NCBI GenBank assembly: GCA_018398805.1
Contig: JAGFBZ010001232.1
Coordinates: 62,001-126,000 of the forward strand
Direction of reading: 5' to 3'
Length of the DNA: 64,000 bases
From: Hirundichthys speculiger
Lineage: Eukaryota; Chordata; Actinopteri; Beloniformes; Exocoetidae
Part shown: positions 50,041 through 61,259 of the stretch, one piece after another
Numbering within the stretch: the stretch's first letter is position 1
Layout of the letters: every line of letters begins with the position of its first letter
Program-made: the position numbers and the translations under genes
Notes under the pieces: model-generated
What the model was told of the DNA's origin: nothing
The model's input: only the letters and a program-made list of their open reading frames with translations
Database searches by the model: none

Positions 50041-50579
50041 TCGTGTCTCTTTAACTGTCTTTAATTGTCTTTACATGTTTCACTGCTGGTGTTTTTAGTC
50101 CTCTCTGACAAAATCAGGATTTAAGATCTTCTAAAAGATTAAATTTCATATACATACTAGTAGTATGTTTATGCAATTTAATCTTATAGCAGACCTTTTT
50201 TTTTTGTGGGGGTGTTAAAGGTGAACGTGTCCTTCAGTCCTCTCTGGCAGTAAATTCTAACGTCTTTATTAATATCTTTAATCCTGATTTCGTCAGAGAG
50301 GACTAAAAAACACCAGCAGTGAAACATTTAAAGACAAGACAGTTAAAGAGACAGGACAGTTAAAGAGACAGGACAGTTAAAGAGACAGGACAGTTAAAGG
50401 GACAGGACAGTTAAAGAGACAGGACAGTTAAAGAGACAGGACAGTTAAAGAGACAGGACAGTTAAAGGGACAGGACAGTTAAAGAGACAGGACAGTTAAA
50501 GACAGGACAGTTAAAGAGACAGGACAGTTAAAGGGACAGGACAGTTAAAGAGACAGGACAGTTAAAGAGACAGGACAGT
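50041..50579. mobile_element. foldback element with one-sided 17-bp array
   Basis: Arm 1 (about 50041-50127) is the inverse of arm 2 (about 50273-50360). The shared words include TTTCACTGCTGGTGTTTTT and TAGTCCTCTCTGAC. Arm 1 ends in a single TCTCTTTAACTGTC unit; arm 2 continues into about 15 tandem copies of the same unit in inverse sense. The spacer is about 145 bp. No coding capacity. Confidence 0.75.
50332..50579. repeat. 17-bp AGAGACAGGACAGTTAA minisatellite
   Basis: About 15 units with occasional AGGGACAGG variants and one shortened unit near 50508. Confidence 0.95.
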
Positions 50580-50731
50580 GAGGGTGGTGTGTGCTGGGTT
50601 GTGAAGTGTGAGGGCTGTTGTGTAGTCGATTGTATTGTGACAGCGAACAAACTCAGAGGATAATATGTAAGAAGCAGAAACTACTAGCAAGAAAACTGGA
50701 TACAAAACCATACTACATGGTTTTACTAGAC

Positions 50732-51162
50732 CAGTGGTGCGCAAACTGTGGTACGTGTACCACCAGTGGTACGTGAGCGCTCTCTGGTGGTCATGACTTT
50801 CCACATTTTTTCCACATTTTCACTTAAAAAAATTGGAAACATACAATGCATTATAAATACAATGTTTCAAATGAAATGTGTAGCTTGAGATAATTAAAAA
50901 TATTTATTGCATATTCAGTTGCAGTGCAGATGTAACAACTTTTGAGTGTTTATTTTTCTCTGTATGAGAGTGAGTATGTGAGAATTGTTGGGCAGAGTTG
51001 TAAATGTCTGATTCAGTAAAGTAACAATTCAGGTAATAAATAACCACAATAAGGACTAAACATCTCTGTACATTTGAAGCAATTTGTATATTTTAAAACT
51101 GGTCATCATGAGCTGAACAGTTTCTCAGGTGGTACGCAGGATTAAAAGTTTGAGAACTACTG
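50732..51162. mobile_element. non-autonomous hAT family N5 (Charlie-like), intact
   Basis: Starts CAGTGGTGCGCAAACTGTGG and ends AAAGTTTGAGAACTACTG. Perfect 8-bp flanks TACTAGAC (50724-50731 and 51163-51170). The 5' subterminal hairpin GTACCACCAGTGGTAC matches the fragment at 15893. Confidence 0.92.
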
Positions 51163-51534
51163 TACTAGACAATGGCACTAACTATGAATGTAAATGCAGA
51201 CACACAAAAAAAAATAAAAATACTGCGTTGTTTCTTTTTGGTTAAAGCACTAAAAGTTTCCCGCCGCTGGTTGTGTTTCAGGATCACTGAAGTAAAAGCA
51301 GCCTGGATGACCTCGTTGCTACAAGAGGAAACACGTTGAAACTATTCCCTCATATTACATATTTTCCCTCCCTGTTTCCTTCTTCAGTTTCCCTCTCAAA
51401 TGTCCGTTACAAGAAGCGATGCATTAAGCTACTTAAGCGGCAGCTTCCCCGCCGGCCGGCCGCGGACAGACGAAGACAAACTGTGAATTCGACTGGACCC
51501 AGCACGACAAAAAAACCTGGGAAGGAAAAGAGAG

Positions 51535-51567
51535 GAGGAGGAGGAGGAGGAGGAGGAGGAGGAGGAG
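51535..51567. repeat. (GGA)n microsatellite
   Basis: About 11 GGA/GAG triplets within purine-rich DNA. Confidence 0.95.
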
Positions 51568-51599
51568 GGTGGGACGGAGAGGAAGGGGGGGAGAAATAA

Positions 51600-52590
51600 T
51601 CTCGGCAGCGTATGTGTTCTCAGCATCCCGTCCTCCCCTGGCTAACCGCACCGGTGGCCACTTGAATTAGCAGCAGAGGATTATGGGCAGAGAGCCTCAT
51701 TAATCTGGGCAACAAACAGTGGCCAGTGTGAATATTTGCACGCAGAAATTGAAAAGATTAAGTCCTATTTGACAATGACTGGCAGGCTCTGCGCTGCAAG
51801 AGGCTACTGTTAAATATTCATATCCGTCTCCTTCGCCGCCTGTTTGCTGCGTGTGCGCGTTTGTGTGCTTACGCGTGAGCGGAGGTGGCGTGCAAAGACA
51901 ATAAGCGAGGTATTTGTCAGTCATTACGGCCGATCCGGCCTCCAGATTGAACGTTATTTCATCCCGAATGGAAGAGAGGAAAAAATAAAATGAAATAAAC
52001 TTGCAATGTGCCGGAGAAGAGGACGGCGCTCCGCCGTAACAGCCCATCATCCCGGCGCACCGCCGTAACAGCCCATCATCCCGGCGCGCCGCCGTAACAG
52101 CCCATCATCCCGGCGCACCGTCAGCCTGGCACCCCCCTCCTCCAAACACTCGGCAAATACACCTGCTATTAATTTCCTACGGGGTGGAGGAGGCTCGCCA
52201 GACCTGACAAAGCTATTTACCCTCCTCCGGCCCGGCCCGACGCCACCGCCCCGACGCCGCCACCGCTGATGTTTTCCCTTCTGCAGGAGATCAATATGTT
52301 TGGAAGCAGACAAACAGCCCCGCTCTGCCAGGCAGGCACCCCCCCCCTTTAGCGGGCCACCACCGGGGGCCCCCTGACAGCAGATGCACACAAGCGAATC
52401 AACAAGCGACGCCTCTCCGAGTCAACACTGGACACAATCGACACCGCGGCGTCGACGGCGGAATTAACATGGCAACCCTGTACGCGCCACGCCGGGGATT
52501 GACACTCATCATCGCTCACGCGCCAAATCATACCGGCTGCCAGGAAGTATTGATCCAAGGCGCAATCCAGGAGAATTGCTGCTGGAGCGA
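51600..52590. promoter_or_regulatory. candidate conserved regulatory DNA
   Basis: Balanced, non-repetitive DNA with CACTTGAATTAGCAGC, GAGCCTCATTAATCTGGG, GTTAAATATTCATATC, ATCAATATGTTTGGAAGC and TCATCATCGCTCACG. A 29-bp triplicate lies inside it at 52033-52119. The composition differs sharply from the arrays on both sides. Function is inferred. Confidence 0.4.
52033..52119. repeat. 29-bp unit, three copies
   Basis: GCCGTAACAGCCCATCATCC recurs at 52033, 52062 and 52091. Confidence 0.95.
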
Positions 52591-52593
52591 CGG

Positions 52594-52990
52594 CGGGCCC
52601 GGGTGGCGGGCCTGGGTGGCGGGCCTGGGTGGCGTGGCCTGGGTGGCGGGCCGTGGGGGCCTGGGTGGCGGGGGCCTGGGTGGCGGCCTGGGGCGGGGGC
52701 CTGGGTGGCGGGCCTGGGTGGCGGCCGGGGGTGGCGGGCCTGGGTGGCGGGGGTGGGGTGGGGGCCTGGGTGGCGGGCCCGGGTAGGGGGCCCGGGTGGC
52801 GGGCCTGGGTGGGGGCCTGGGTGGCGGGCCGGGTAAGGGGGCCGGGTGGCGGCCGGGTTGGCGGGCCGGGGTGGGCGGGCCCGGGTGGGGGCCCGTGGGG
52901 GCGGGGTGGCGGGCCGGGTGGCGGGCCGGGGTGGCGGGGGGTGGGGGGCCGGGGTGGCGGGGTGGCGGGCGGGTGGCGGGCCGGGGTGGC
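52594..52990. repeat. GC-rich 14-bp minisatellite
   Basis: Imperfect GGGTGGCGGGCCTG units, nearly A-free, drifting to GGCCGGGGTGGCGG at the right. Confidence 0.95.
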
Positions 52991-53110
52991 GAAGGACTCA
53001 GCTGGGCGACGCGGCATCCGCGAAACGCTGAGACAAAGCAGAATCTTTAGACTGACGGGATGAGAAGAAAACTGTTCAACATGAGAGAGAACGAAAAAAA
53101 AACCCTTATA

Positions 53111-56100
53111 CAGCGGTAGCTCTACTAAGAACGTCTCTACATACGAATTTTTCAGGTTACGAAACGCCTCAACCGGAAAATATCGCCTCTTGTTACGAAA
53201 TAAATTTCAGGATAGTAAAGTCATAAATCCAGTAGCGCTGCTACTCGCAGCTCCCAGAGTTTACTGAACGTAAACATAGCTGTCGGCTCTGGATCTCAGT
53301 TTGAAAGCGGTGCGTCCGAGCTGCTCTGCCATTGGCTATCGCTTAGCATCTTCCTGGCATCCCATTGGCTATCGCTTAGCATCTTCCTGGCATCCCATTG
53401 GCTATCACTTAGCATCTTCCTGGCATCCCATTGGCTATCGCTTAGCATCTTCCTGGCATCCCATTGGCTATCGCTTAGCATCTTCCCGGCATCCCATTGG
53501 CTATCGCTTAGCATCTTCCCGGCATCCCATTGGCTATCATTTCCCGGCTCCCATTGGCTATCGCTTAGCATCTTCCCGGCATCCCATTGGCTATCGCTTA
53601 GCATCTTCCCGGCATCCCATTGGCTATCGCTTAGCATCTTCCCGGCATCCCATTGGCTATCGCTTAGCATCTTCCCGGCATCCCATTGGCTATCACTTAG
53701 CATCTTCCCGGCATCCCATTGGCTATCGCTTAGCATCTTCCCGGCATCCCATTGGCTATCGCTTAGCATCTTCCCGGCATCCCATTGGCTATCGCTTAGC
53801 ATCTTCCCGGCATCCCATTGGCTATCGCTTAGCATCTTCCCGGCATCCCATTGGCTATCGCTTAGCATCTTCCCGGCATCCCATTGGCTATTGCTTAGCA
53901 TCTTCCTGGTATCCCATTAGCTATCACTTAGCAACTTCCCGGCATCCCATTGGCTATCGCTCAGCAACTTCCCGGCATCCCATTGGCTATCGCTTAGCAT
54001 CTTCCCGGCATCCCATTGGCTATCGCTTAGCATCTTCCCGGCATCCCATTGGCTATCGCTTAGCATCTTCCCGGCATCCCATTGGCTATCGCTTAGCATC
54101 TTCCCGTCATCCCATTGGCTATTGCTTAGCATCTTCCTGGTATCCCATTAGCTATCGCCTAGCATCTTCCCGGCATCCCATTGGCTATCGCTCAGCAACT
54201 TCCCGGCATCCCATTGGCTATCGCTTAGCATCTTCCCGGCATCCCATTGGCTATCGCTTAGCATCTTCCCGGCATCCCATTGGCTATCGCTTAGCATCTT
54301 CCCGGCATCCCATTGGCTATCGCTTAGCATCTTCCCGTCATCCCATTGGCTATTGCTTAGCATCTTCCTGGTATCCCATTAGCTATCGCCTAGCATCTTC
54401 CTGGCATCCCATTGGCTATCGCTTAGCATCTTCCCGGCATCCCATTGGCTATCGCTTAGCATCTTCCCGGCATCCCATTGGCTATCGCTTAGCATCTTCC
54501 TTGCATCCCATTGGCTATAGCTTAGCATCTTCCTGGCATCCCATTGGCTATCTCTTAGCATCTTCCTGGCATCCCATTGGCTATTGCTTAGCATCTTCCT
54601 GGTATCCCATTAGCTATCGCCTAGCATCTTCCTGGCATCCCATTGGCTATCGCTTAGCATCTTCCTGGTATCCCATTAGCTATTGCCTAGCATCTTCCTG
54701 GCATCCCATTGGCTATTGCTTAGCATCTTCCCGGTATCCCATTGGCTATCGCTTAGCATCTTCATGGCATCCCATTGGCTATCGCTTAGCATCTTAATGG
54801 CATCCCATTGGCTATAGCTTAGCATCTTCCTGGCATCCCATTGGCTATCTCTTAGCATCTTCCTGGCATCCCATTGGCTATTGCTTAGCATCTTCCTGGC
54901 ATCCCATTGGCTATTGCTTAGCATCTTCCTGGCATCCCATTGGCTATAGCTTAGCATCTTCCTGGCATCCCATTGGCTATCTCTTAGCATCTTCCTGGCA
55001 TCCCATTGGCTATTGCTTAGCATCTTCCTGGTATCCCATTAGCTATCGCCTAGCATCTTCCTGGCATCCCATTGGCTATCGCTTAGCATCTTCCCGGCAT
55101 CCCATTGGCTATCGCGTAGCATCTTCCCGGCATCCCATTGGCTATCGCTTAGCATCTTCCCGGCATCCCATTGGCTATCGCTTATCATCTTCCCGGCATC
55201 CCATTGGCTATCGCTTAGCATCTTCCTTGCATCCCATTGGCTATTGCTTAGCATCTTCCCGGTATCCCATTGGCTATCGCTTAGCATCTTCATGGCATCC
55301 CATTGGCTATCGCTTAGCATCTTCCTGGTATCCCATTAGCTATTGCCTAGCATCTTCCTGGCATCCCATTGGCTATTGCTTAGCATCTTCCCGGTATCCC
55401 ATTGGCTATCGCTTAGCATCTTCATGGCATCCCATTGGCTATCGCTTAGCATCTTCATGGCATCCCATTGGCTATCGCTTAGCATCTTCATGGCATCCCA
55501 TTGGCTATCGCTTAGCATCTTCCTGGCATCCCATTGGCTATCGCTTAGCATCTTCCTGGCATCCCATTGGCTATCGCTTAGCATCTTCATGGCATCCCAT
55601 TGGCTATCGCTTAGCATCTTCATGGCATCCAATTGGCTATCGCTCAGCATCTTCCTGGCATCCCATTGGCTATCGCTCAGCATCTTCCTGGCATCCCATT
55701 GGCTATCGCTCAGCATCTTCCTGGCATCCCATTGGCTATCGCTCAGCATCTTCCTGGCATCCCATTGGCTATCGCTCAGCATCTTCCTGGCATCCCATTG
55801 GCTATCGCTCAGCATCTTCCTGGCATCCCATTGGCTATCGCTCAGCATCTTCCTGGCATCCCATTGGCTATCGCTCAGCATCTTCCTGGCATCCCATTGG
55901 CTATCGCTTAGCATCTTCCTGGCATCCCATTGGCTAGGAGGACCCCTTGTCTGTATGAGCGTAACCCAGCAACCAGGTAAACAAACAATTTTTACCTCCA
56001 CCAAGGAGGTTCTGTTTTTGCCGGCGTTTATCTGTCTGTCTGGGTTCAAGATAACTCTAAAAGTTCTGGATGGATTTTGATGAAATTTTCAGGAGTTGTC

Positions 56101-56429
56101 GGAAATGTGAAAAGGAAGAACTGATTTCATTTTGGTTCTGATGCGGAACAAATCCTGGATTCTGGATCACTTTCAAATTTTCGATAATTGTTGCGTTTAG
56201 TGGAGGTCTGAGCTCTCTGAGTGCTTTTCTAGTTCTAACATGTATTTATGACAGGTTTTCATGTCATTTCATGTAATATTCATTATTCATTAAAAAAATT
56301 ATGTTCGAATTTTGGGGGGTTTGGAACGGATTAGAGCGTTTACATGTAAAACCCGCCTCTACTTACGAAAATTTCAGGTTACGAAACTACTTCCAAAACC
56401 AATTAATTTCGTAAGTAGAGGTACCACTG
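53111..56429 (-). mobile_element. Tigger-like non-autonomous element, copy B (about 79 internal units)
   Basis: Termini CAGCGGTAGCTCTACTAAG and GTAAGTAGAGGTACCACTG, flanked by TA (53109-53110 and 56430-56431). The unique interior is the inverse of copies A and C. Between 53330 and 55936 the 33-bp internal unit is expanded to about 79 copies, so the element is 3.3 kb against 0.6-0.9 kb for its sisters. Confidence 0.88.
53330..55936. repeat. 33-bp satellite inside the Tigger-like element, with 231-bp higher-order period
   Basis: The unit consists of CATTGGCTATCGC, TTAGCATCTTCC and (T/C)GGCATCC. The variant CCTGGTATCCCATTAG recurs at 53905, 54136, 54367 and 54598, exactly seven units (231 bp) apart, then at 54664, 55027 and 55324. 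Blocks rich in CCCGGC, CCTGGC or CATGGC follow each other. The period is divisible by three, so long open frames appear on both strands. Confidence 0.97.
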
Positions 56430-56662
56430 TATAAGCTTTAGCAAACAACAGCAACAAAACCATAAGACTGAGACAGAACCAACATCCAGGTTCTCTGATC
56501 GTCTCCTTTGAACCAGAGGGCCACATCTGGCGTTATTATGCATCATTATTGGTCTGGTTTTATGATTGACAGCTGCATTGCACCTTAGCGAGCGTGATCA
56601 GCCTTGTTTGGCTAGCTTGGCCTGTAACGGGGCACCAGCCTCCCGTCCCTCCTGCCACGGGT

Positions 56663-57366
56663 CTGGCTAACTGAGATGGGCTAACTGAGGTGAGCTAACT
56701 GAGGTGAGCTAACTGAGGTGGGCTAACTGAGGTGAGCTAACTGTGGTGGGCTAACTGAGGTGAGCTAACTGAGGTGGGCTAACTGAGGTGGGGTCATCCG
56801 CATGTTCCCACCAATGGCTGGTCTGGCTAACTGAGGTGGGCTAACTGAGGTGAGCTAACTGAAGTGGGCTAACTGAGGTGGGCTAACTGAGGTGAGCTAA
56901 CTGAGGTGAGCTAACTGAGGTGGGCTAACTGAGGTGGGCTAACTGAGGTGAGCTAACTGAGGTGGGCTAACTGAGGTGGGGTCATCCGCATGCTCCCACC
57001 AACGGCTGGTCTGGCTAACTGAGGTGGGCTAACTGAGGTGGGCTAACTGAGGTGGGCTAACTGAGGTGAGCTAACTGAGGTGGGCTAACTGAGGTGGCCT
57101 AACTGAGGTGAGCTAACTGAGGTGGGCTAACTGGGAGCTAACTGGTGGCTAACTGAGGTGGGCTAACTGAGGTGAGCTAACTGAGGTGGGCTAACTGAGG
57201 TGGCTAACTGAGGTGGGCTAACTGAGGTGAGCTAACTGAGGTGGGCTAACTGAGGTGGGCTAACTGAGGTGAGCTAACTGAGGTGAGCTAACTGAGGTGG
57301 GCTAACTGAGGTGGGCTAACTGAGGTGGGGTCATCCGCATGCTCCCACCAATGGCTGGTCTGGCTC
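56663..57366. repeat. 14-bp CTAACTGAGGTG(G/A)G minisatellite with a larger period
   Basis: About 45 units in three blocks, each closed by GGGTCATCCGCATG and CCCACCAA(T/C)GGCTGG (56791, 56979 and 57328). Confidence 0.95.
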
Positions 57367-57369
57367 GCT

Positions 57370-58548
57370 CCGCCCAGTTTTGGATTAACTGGGGGCATCA
57401 GCTCCAGCCAAGATGGTGGCCACCAGAGGCTGCAAAAATGGGCTTCAAAGCTCTTTGGAAAACCTCTAAAGTGACATCACGGAGGATCCCTCCAGTTCTT
57501 TTTATACCCTCTGTCCTCTGAAAAACTCTCATTTTTTTCCTTCCTCCTCAAACACATTTCACATTCCTTCTTTTTGGTTTGTTTCCTCTCTTCTCCTCTT
57601 ACACCTCCTTGTTTCCATCTCTCCCAGTCATGCCCCCCCCCCCCCCTTCTTCCCCCGTGTCTCCTTGATTCCTCTTCTCGTTGGCTTCCTCTCCTGCTTT
57701 TATTTACTCTGATAAAATCCACAAAGATTTTTATCTGTTTAATGCGACTCTCGCTTTGTCCTTTTTCTTCTCTAACATCTCAGTCCCTGTAAAGGGACGT
57801 TTCCTTCTGGAGGACGGACCGTTGAGCTGGAGGTAAGAAGGTAAATGAGGAGACGCGCATTTGAATATTCCCTCAGACGTGAAGCAGCTGTGTGCAAATG
57901 CAGCCGTGCCGCAAGTCGGCCACGAGGGTCGGCCGCCCGGGTTTTGCACGTGTGGCGGCGTTTGTGTGTTAAATTGTTCTGTGTGGCGGAGATAACGCCG
58001 CGTCCTTATCAGCTGCATCGGGAGGCTTAAGACCCCGATGGGCGTGAGGGGAGAATGAATTTTCCTCACCGCTCTGCATATTACAGGATTACACCGCACC
58101 TTTAGACATGCTCGGGCTGAGCTCCCGCCCCGCGGCCGTACGCATGCAGATTACCGGAGCAGGCTGTCGCGCAGCTGAAGCGGCACCGGGACGGGCCGCG
58201 CCGGGTCTCCCTTCACGGGCCCGGTTCCAGCGAAGCGGTGGGGAGCGTGAATAAAAACAGGACGCAATTATCTCCAAATCCTACAAATCCACATTTTATT
58301 CACAGTAGAGCACAGAAAACAGATCAAATCTCTAAACTGAGGAGTTTAACGTTTTTAGGGGACGAGTGGAAAATAAAATCTCACACCTGGTGTTCAGGCG
58401 GTCCAGAGGTCGCTTTAAAAGCTGTTTAGAGATCAGCAGAGTGAGCGGGGAGCAGAGGGAGGACGAGACTGGACGCAGAGTCAGAGGAAGTACAGTGATC
58501 TGCTTTACGTCAACGTCCGTCCGCCACGCTACGACTAAAGGAACGGTT
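57370..58548. other. intergenic DNA, part possibly regulatory
   Basis: 57840-58240 is non-repetitive and CpG-rich, with CTTATCAGCTGCATCGGG and GCATATTACAGGATTACACC. Elsewhere nothing is recognised. CCAAGATGGTGGCCACC at about 57408 is transposon-like but unbounded. Confidence 0.4.
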
Positions 58549-58556
58549 GAACGAAC

Positions 58557-59625
58557 TAGGGATGCACGATAACTGATTTTTAAAAACTGATACCGATAAC
58601 CGATAACTTTCAGCTCCTAAAGGCCGATACGAATAACACACACATATACCTAAGATCATTACATCAATACTATGAACAAAATCAAAAATAGTTTTGGACT
58701 TTTTAAATGAACAGATATTTATTTTTTCCAATATAAAACTATTGTCAAGCCTCTCAAACATTTTCTTAAAGCTATCAAACAAACCTATTTGATATCTCAC
58801 ATTAACTTAAATAAGGTTCATTACTGACTGATATAAAAAATAAAGGCTCCTTGAACTGATGGAAATACATGCATCAGAATTACTAACTGAAAAAGATTAA
58901 CATTTAAAGGATTTTGACTTGTGGTTCCATTTGAATTAATACCTTTAATTAAAGTAAATGAGGTTCAGTAGTTTTTATTTTTTAATCTCATGGAAGCTTT
59001 AGATGAGAGGAATGAGGGGAGGAGAGACTGCTGCTGGCTTGCGCACGTTAGCATTAGCTTCTGTTAGCTCACGTTAGCGTGATTTCAAAACTCCATGGAA
59101 GCGATTGTTATGTTGTAGGTGGCTGATCAGGTTTTACGTATTAAAGCTTGTGCTTCCCTCCTCGTAGAATTCACTCGGAGGATTCGTCACAAATAACCAC
59201 CAAACTATCTTCTTCTGAAACTTTAACCAAGTTCCACGCCGCCATGTTTGTTGTGATCAGCGCTGTGCTGCAGGCTGCATTCAAGGTGTAACGTAAATTC
59301 CAACGTTCCCTCGTTTGCTAGTCGTTCTTTCAGCCTTTTCTATTTTTTCTATTTTTATGTGTAACATGAGGGAGAATACTGCGAATATCAATTAAAGTTA
59401 ACAACTACTAAAATTATGACCGAGTTAACGAGTTGTTTTCTGGCATGAGGGGGTATTCTTGATTTTCCTGATTGAGTAATCGTTTTCCTGATTATGCCGA
59501 CGTCACTTGAACATAACATTCACTGCTGGTCATTCAAGGCTCAGAGGGAGCGAGACACTGCTGTGTTGACAAAAAAAAAATATATATATATATATTATCG
59601 ACCCGATAGTTATTGTGCACACCTA
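58557..59625 (+). mobile_element. non-autonomous hAT family N4, copy 3
   Basis: Starts TAGGGATGCACGATAACTG and ends GATAGTTATTGTGCACACCTA. Flanks GAACGAAC and GAATGAAC match at seven of eight. A (TA)n tract replaces part of the right subterminal region at about 59580-59595. Confidence 0.88.
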
Positions 59626-59633
59626 GAATGAAC

Positions 59634-60350
59634 GGTGACAGACATATTTCTGTGGACGCGCTGTCTTCTCGCAGGCCCCTGATGGCGATGGTGTCGCACA
59701 CGCAAAATGTTGTCCATGTAGAGCAGCCTTTCTCAACCTTTTTTCAGTCACGACACCTTTCAAAAGTGAATAAAATCTCACGACACCCCAGAGTAAAATA
59801 TAATCCAAAGCTCCGACTGTAAATGCATCCGTCCCGTTTATTTAGTTTAAATAACCTGAACAGGATAACTGCACCAGAGTAGGCCTCAGCAGGAAAGTTT
59901 CTCTTCATCCGTGATGTGCTTGCTTCCATCCATCATCCTTGTATTGCCTCTTTTTAGCCTTATCGCTAGCAGCTAGCTTTGGTAGCTATGGAGCAGATTC
60001 AGAGCTGGTGGATGAAGGCTTGATGAAGAAGTCGGCTCCTCTGTGATGTTCCGTTCCTGTGGGGCTTTTCTTTTTAGAAAACCATCCATGATGCTGTTAA
60101 AAAGTTCTCTTTGCTATCTGTGAAATAAAATTCCAGCTGTTAAATTATATTACGACGTAAGCTAACAGGGCAGTCACGTTGACCTTATGCTGACCCCGTA
60201 CTGACGTTGTTAGCATTGGGAAATGGGCATGTGAGACATATTTTTATTACTCATTTCATGTCCAATTATGTGTCTTATTTATTCATTCATTCATTCATTC
60301 ATTCATTCATAGGCAAAAAGTATGTATTTATGTGTGCATTCATATATTTA
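59634..60350. other. intergenic DNA with a possible hAT terminus
   Basis: GCAGCCTTTCTCAACCTTTT at about 59723 resembles a hAT end, but the partner terminus is not clear. A (TTCA)n run lies at about 60281-60310. Confidence 0.45.
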
Positions 60351-60352
60351 TA

Positions 60353-61250
60353 CAGCGCTACCTCTACTTACGAAATTAATTGGATCTGGAAGTAGTTTCG
60401 TAACCTGAAACTTTCTTAAGTAGAGACGCGTTTTCCATGTAAATGCCCTAATCTGTTCCAAGCCCCCCAAAATTCTGACATATTTTTTAAAATAAATAAT
60501 AAATTGTATATAAAATTACATAAAAACATAAAATGTTAGAACTAGAAAAGCACTCAGAGAGCGCAGACCTCCACTAAACGCAACAATTATCGAAAATTTG
60601 AAAGTGATCCAGAATCCAGGATTTCTTCCGGATCAGAACCAAAATGAAATCAGTTCTTCCTTTTCACATTTCTGACAACTCCTGAAAATTTAATCAAAAT
60701 CCATCCATAACTTTTAGAGTTATCTTGAACACAGACAGACAGATAAACGCCGGCAAAAACATAAGCTCCTTGGCGGTAAAAATTGTTTGTTTACCTGGTT
60801 GCTGGGTTACGCTCATACAGACAAGGGCCCTCCTAGCCAATGGGATGCCAGGAAGATGCTAAGCGCTAGCCAATGGGATGCCAGGAAGATGCTAAGCGAT
60901 AGCCAATGGGATGCCAGGAAGATGCTAAGCGATAGCCAATGGGATGCCAGGAAGATGCTAAGCGATAGCCAATGGGATGCCAGGAAGATGCTAAGCGATA
61001 GCCAATGGGATGCCAGGAAGATGCTAAGCGATAGCCAATGGCAGAGCAGCACCGCTTTCAAACAGATCCAGAGCCGACAGCTATGTTTACGTTCAGTAAA
61101 CTCTGGGAGCTGCGAGTAGCAGCGCTACTGGATTTAGGACTTTACTATCCTGAAATTTCTTTCGTAACTAGAGGCAATATTTTCCCGTTGAGGCGTTTCA
61201 TAACCTGAAAACTTCGTATGTAGAAACATTCGTAAGTAGAGGTACCGCTG
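60353..61250 (+). mobile_element. Tigger-like non-autonomous element, copy C (about 6 internal units)
   Basis: Termini CAGCGCTACCTCTACTTACG and GTAAGTAGAGGTACCGCTG, flanked by TA (60351-60352 and 61251-61252). The 33-bp unit is present about six times at 60835-61043. Same orientation as copy A. Confidence 0.88.
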
Positions 61251-61259
61251 TATATGAAA

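Noticed and set aside
53301..56080. Very long open frames on both strands (up to about 500 codons) with a repeating 11-residue pattern
   Set aside because: They coincide exactly with the 33-bp array; a stop-free unit whose length is divisible by three gives open frames by itself. No start context, splice sites or non-repeat domain.
33195..57366. CRISPR array
   Set aside because: The repeats are directly adjacent without unique spacers, in a vertebrate genome context.
57339..57521. 60-codon frame after the 14-bp array
   Set aside because: Begins inside the array and continues into transposon-like DNA (CCAAGATGGTGGCC); no protein features.
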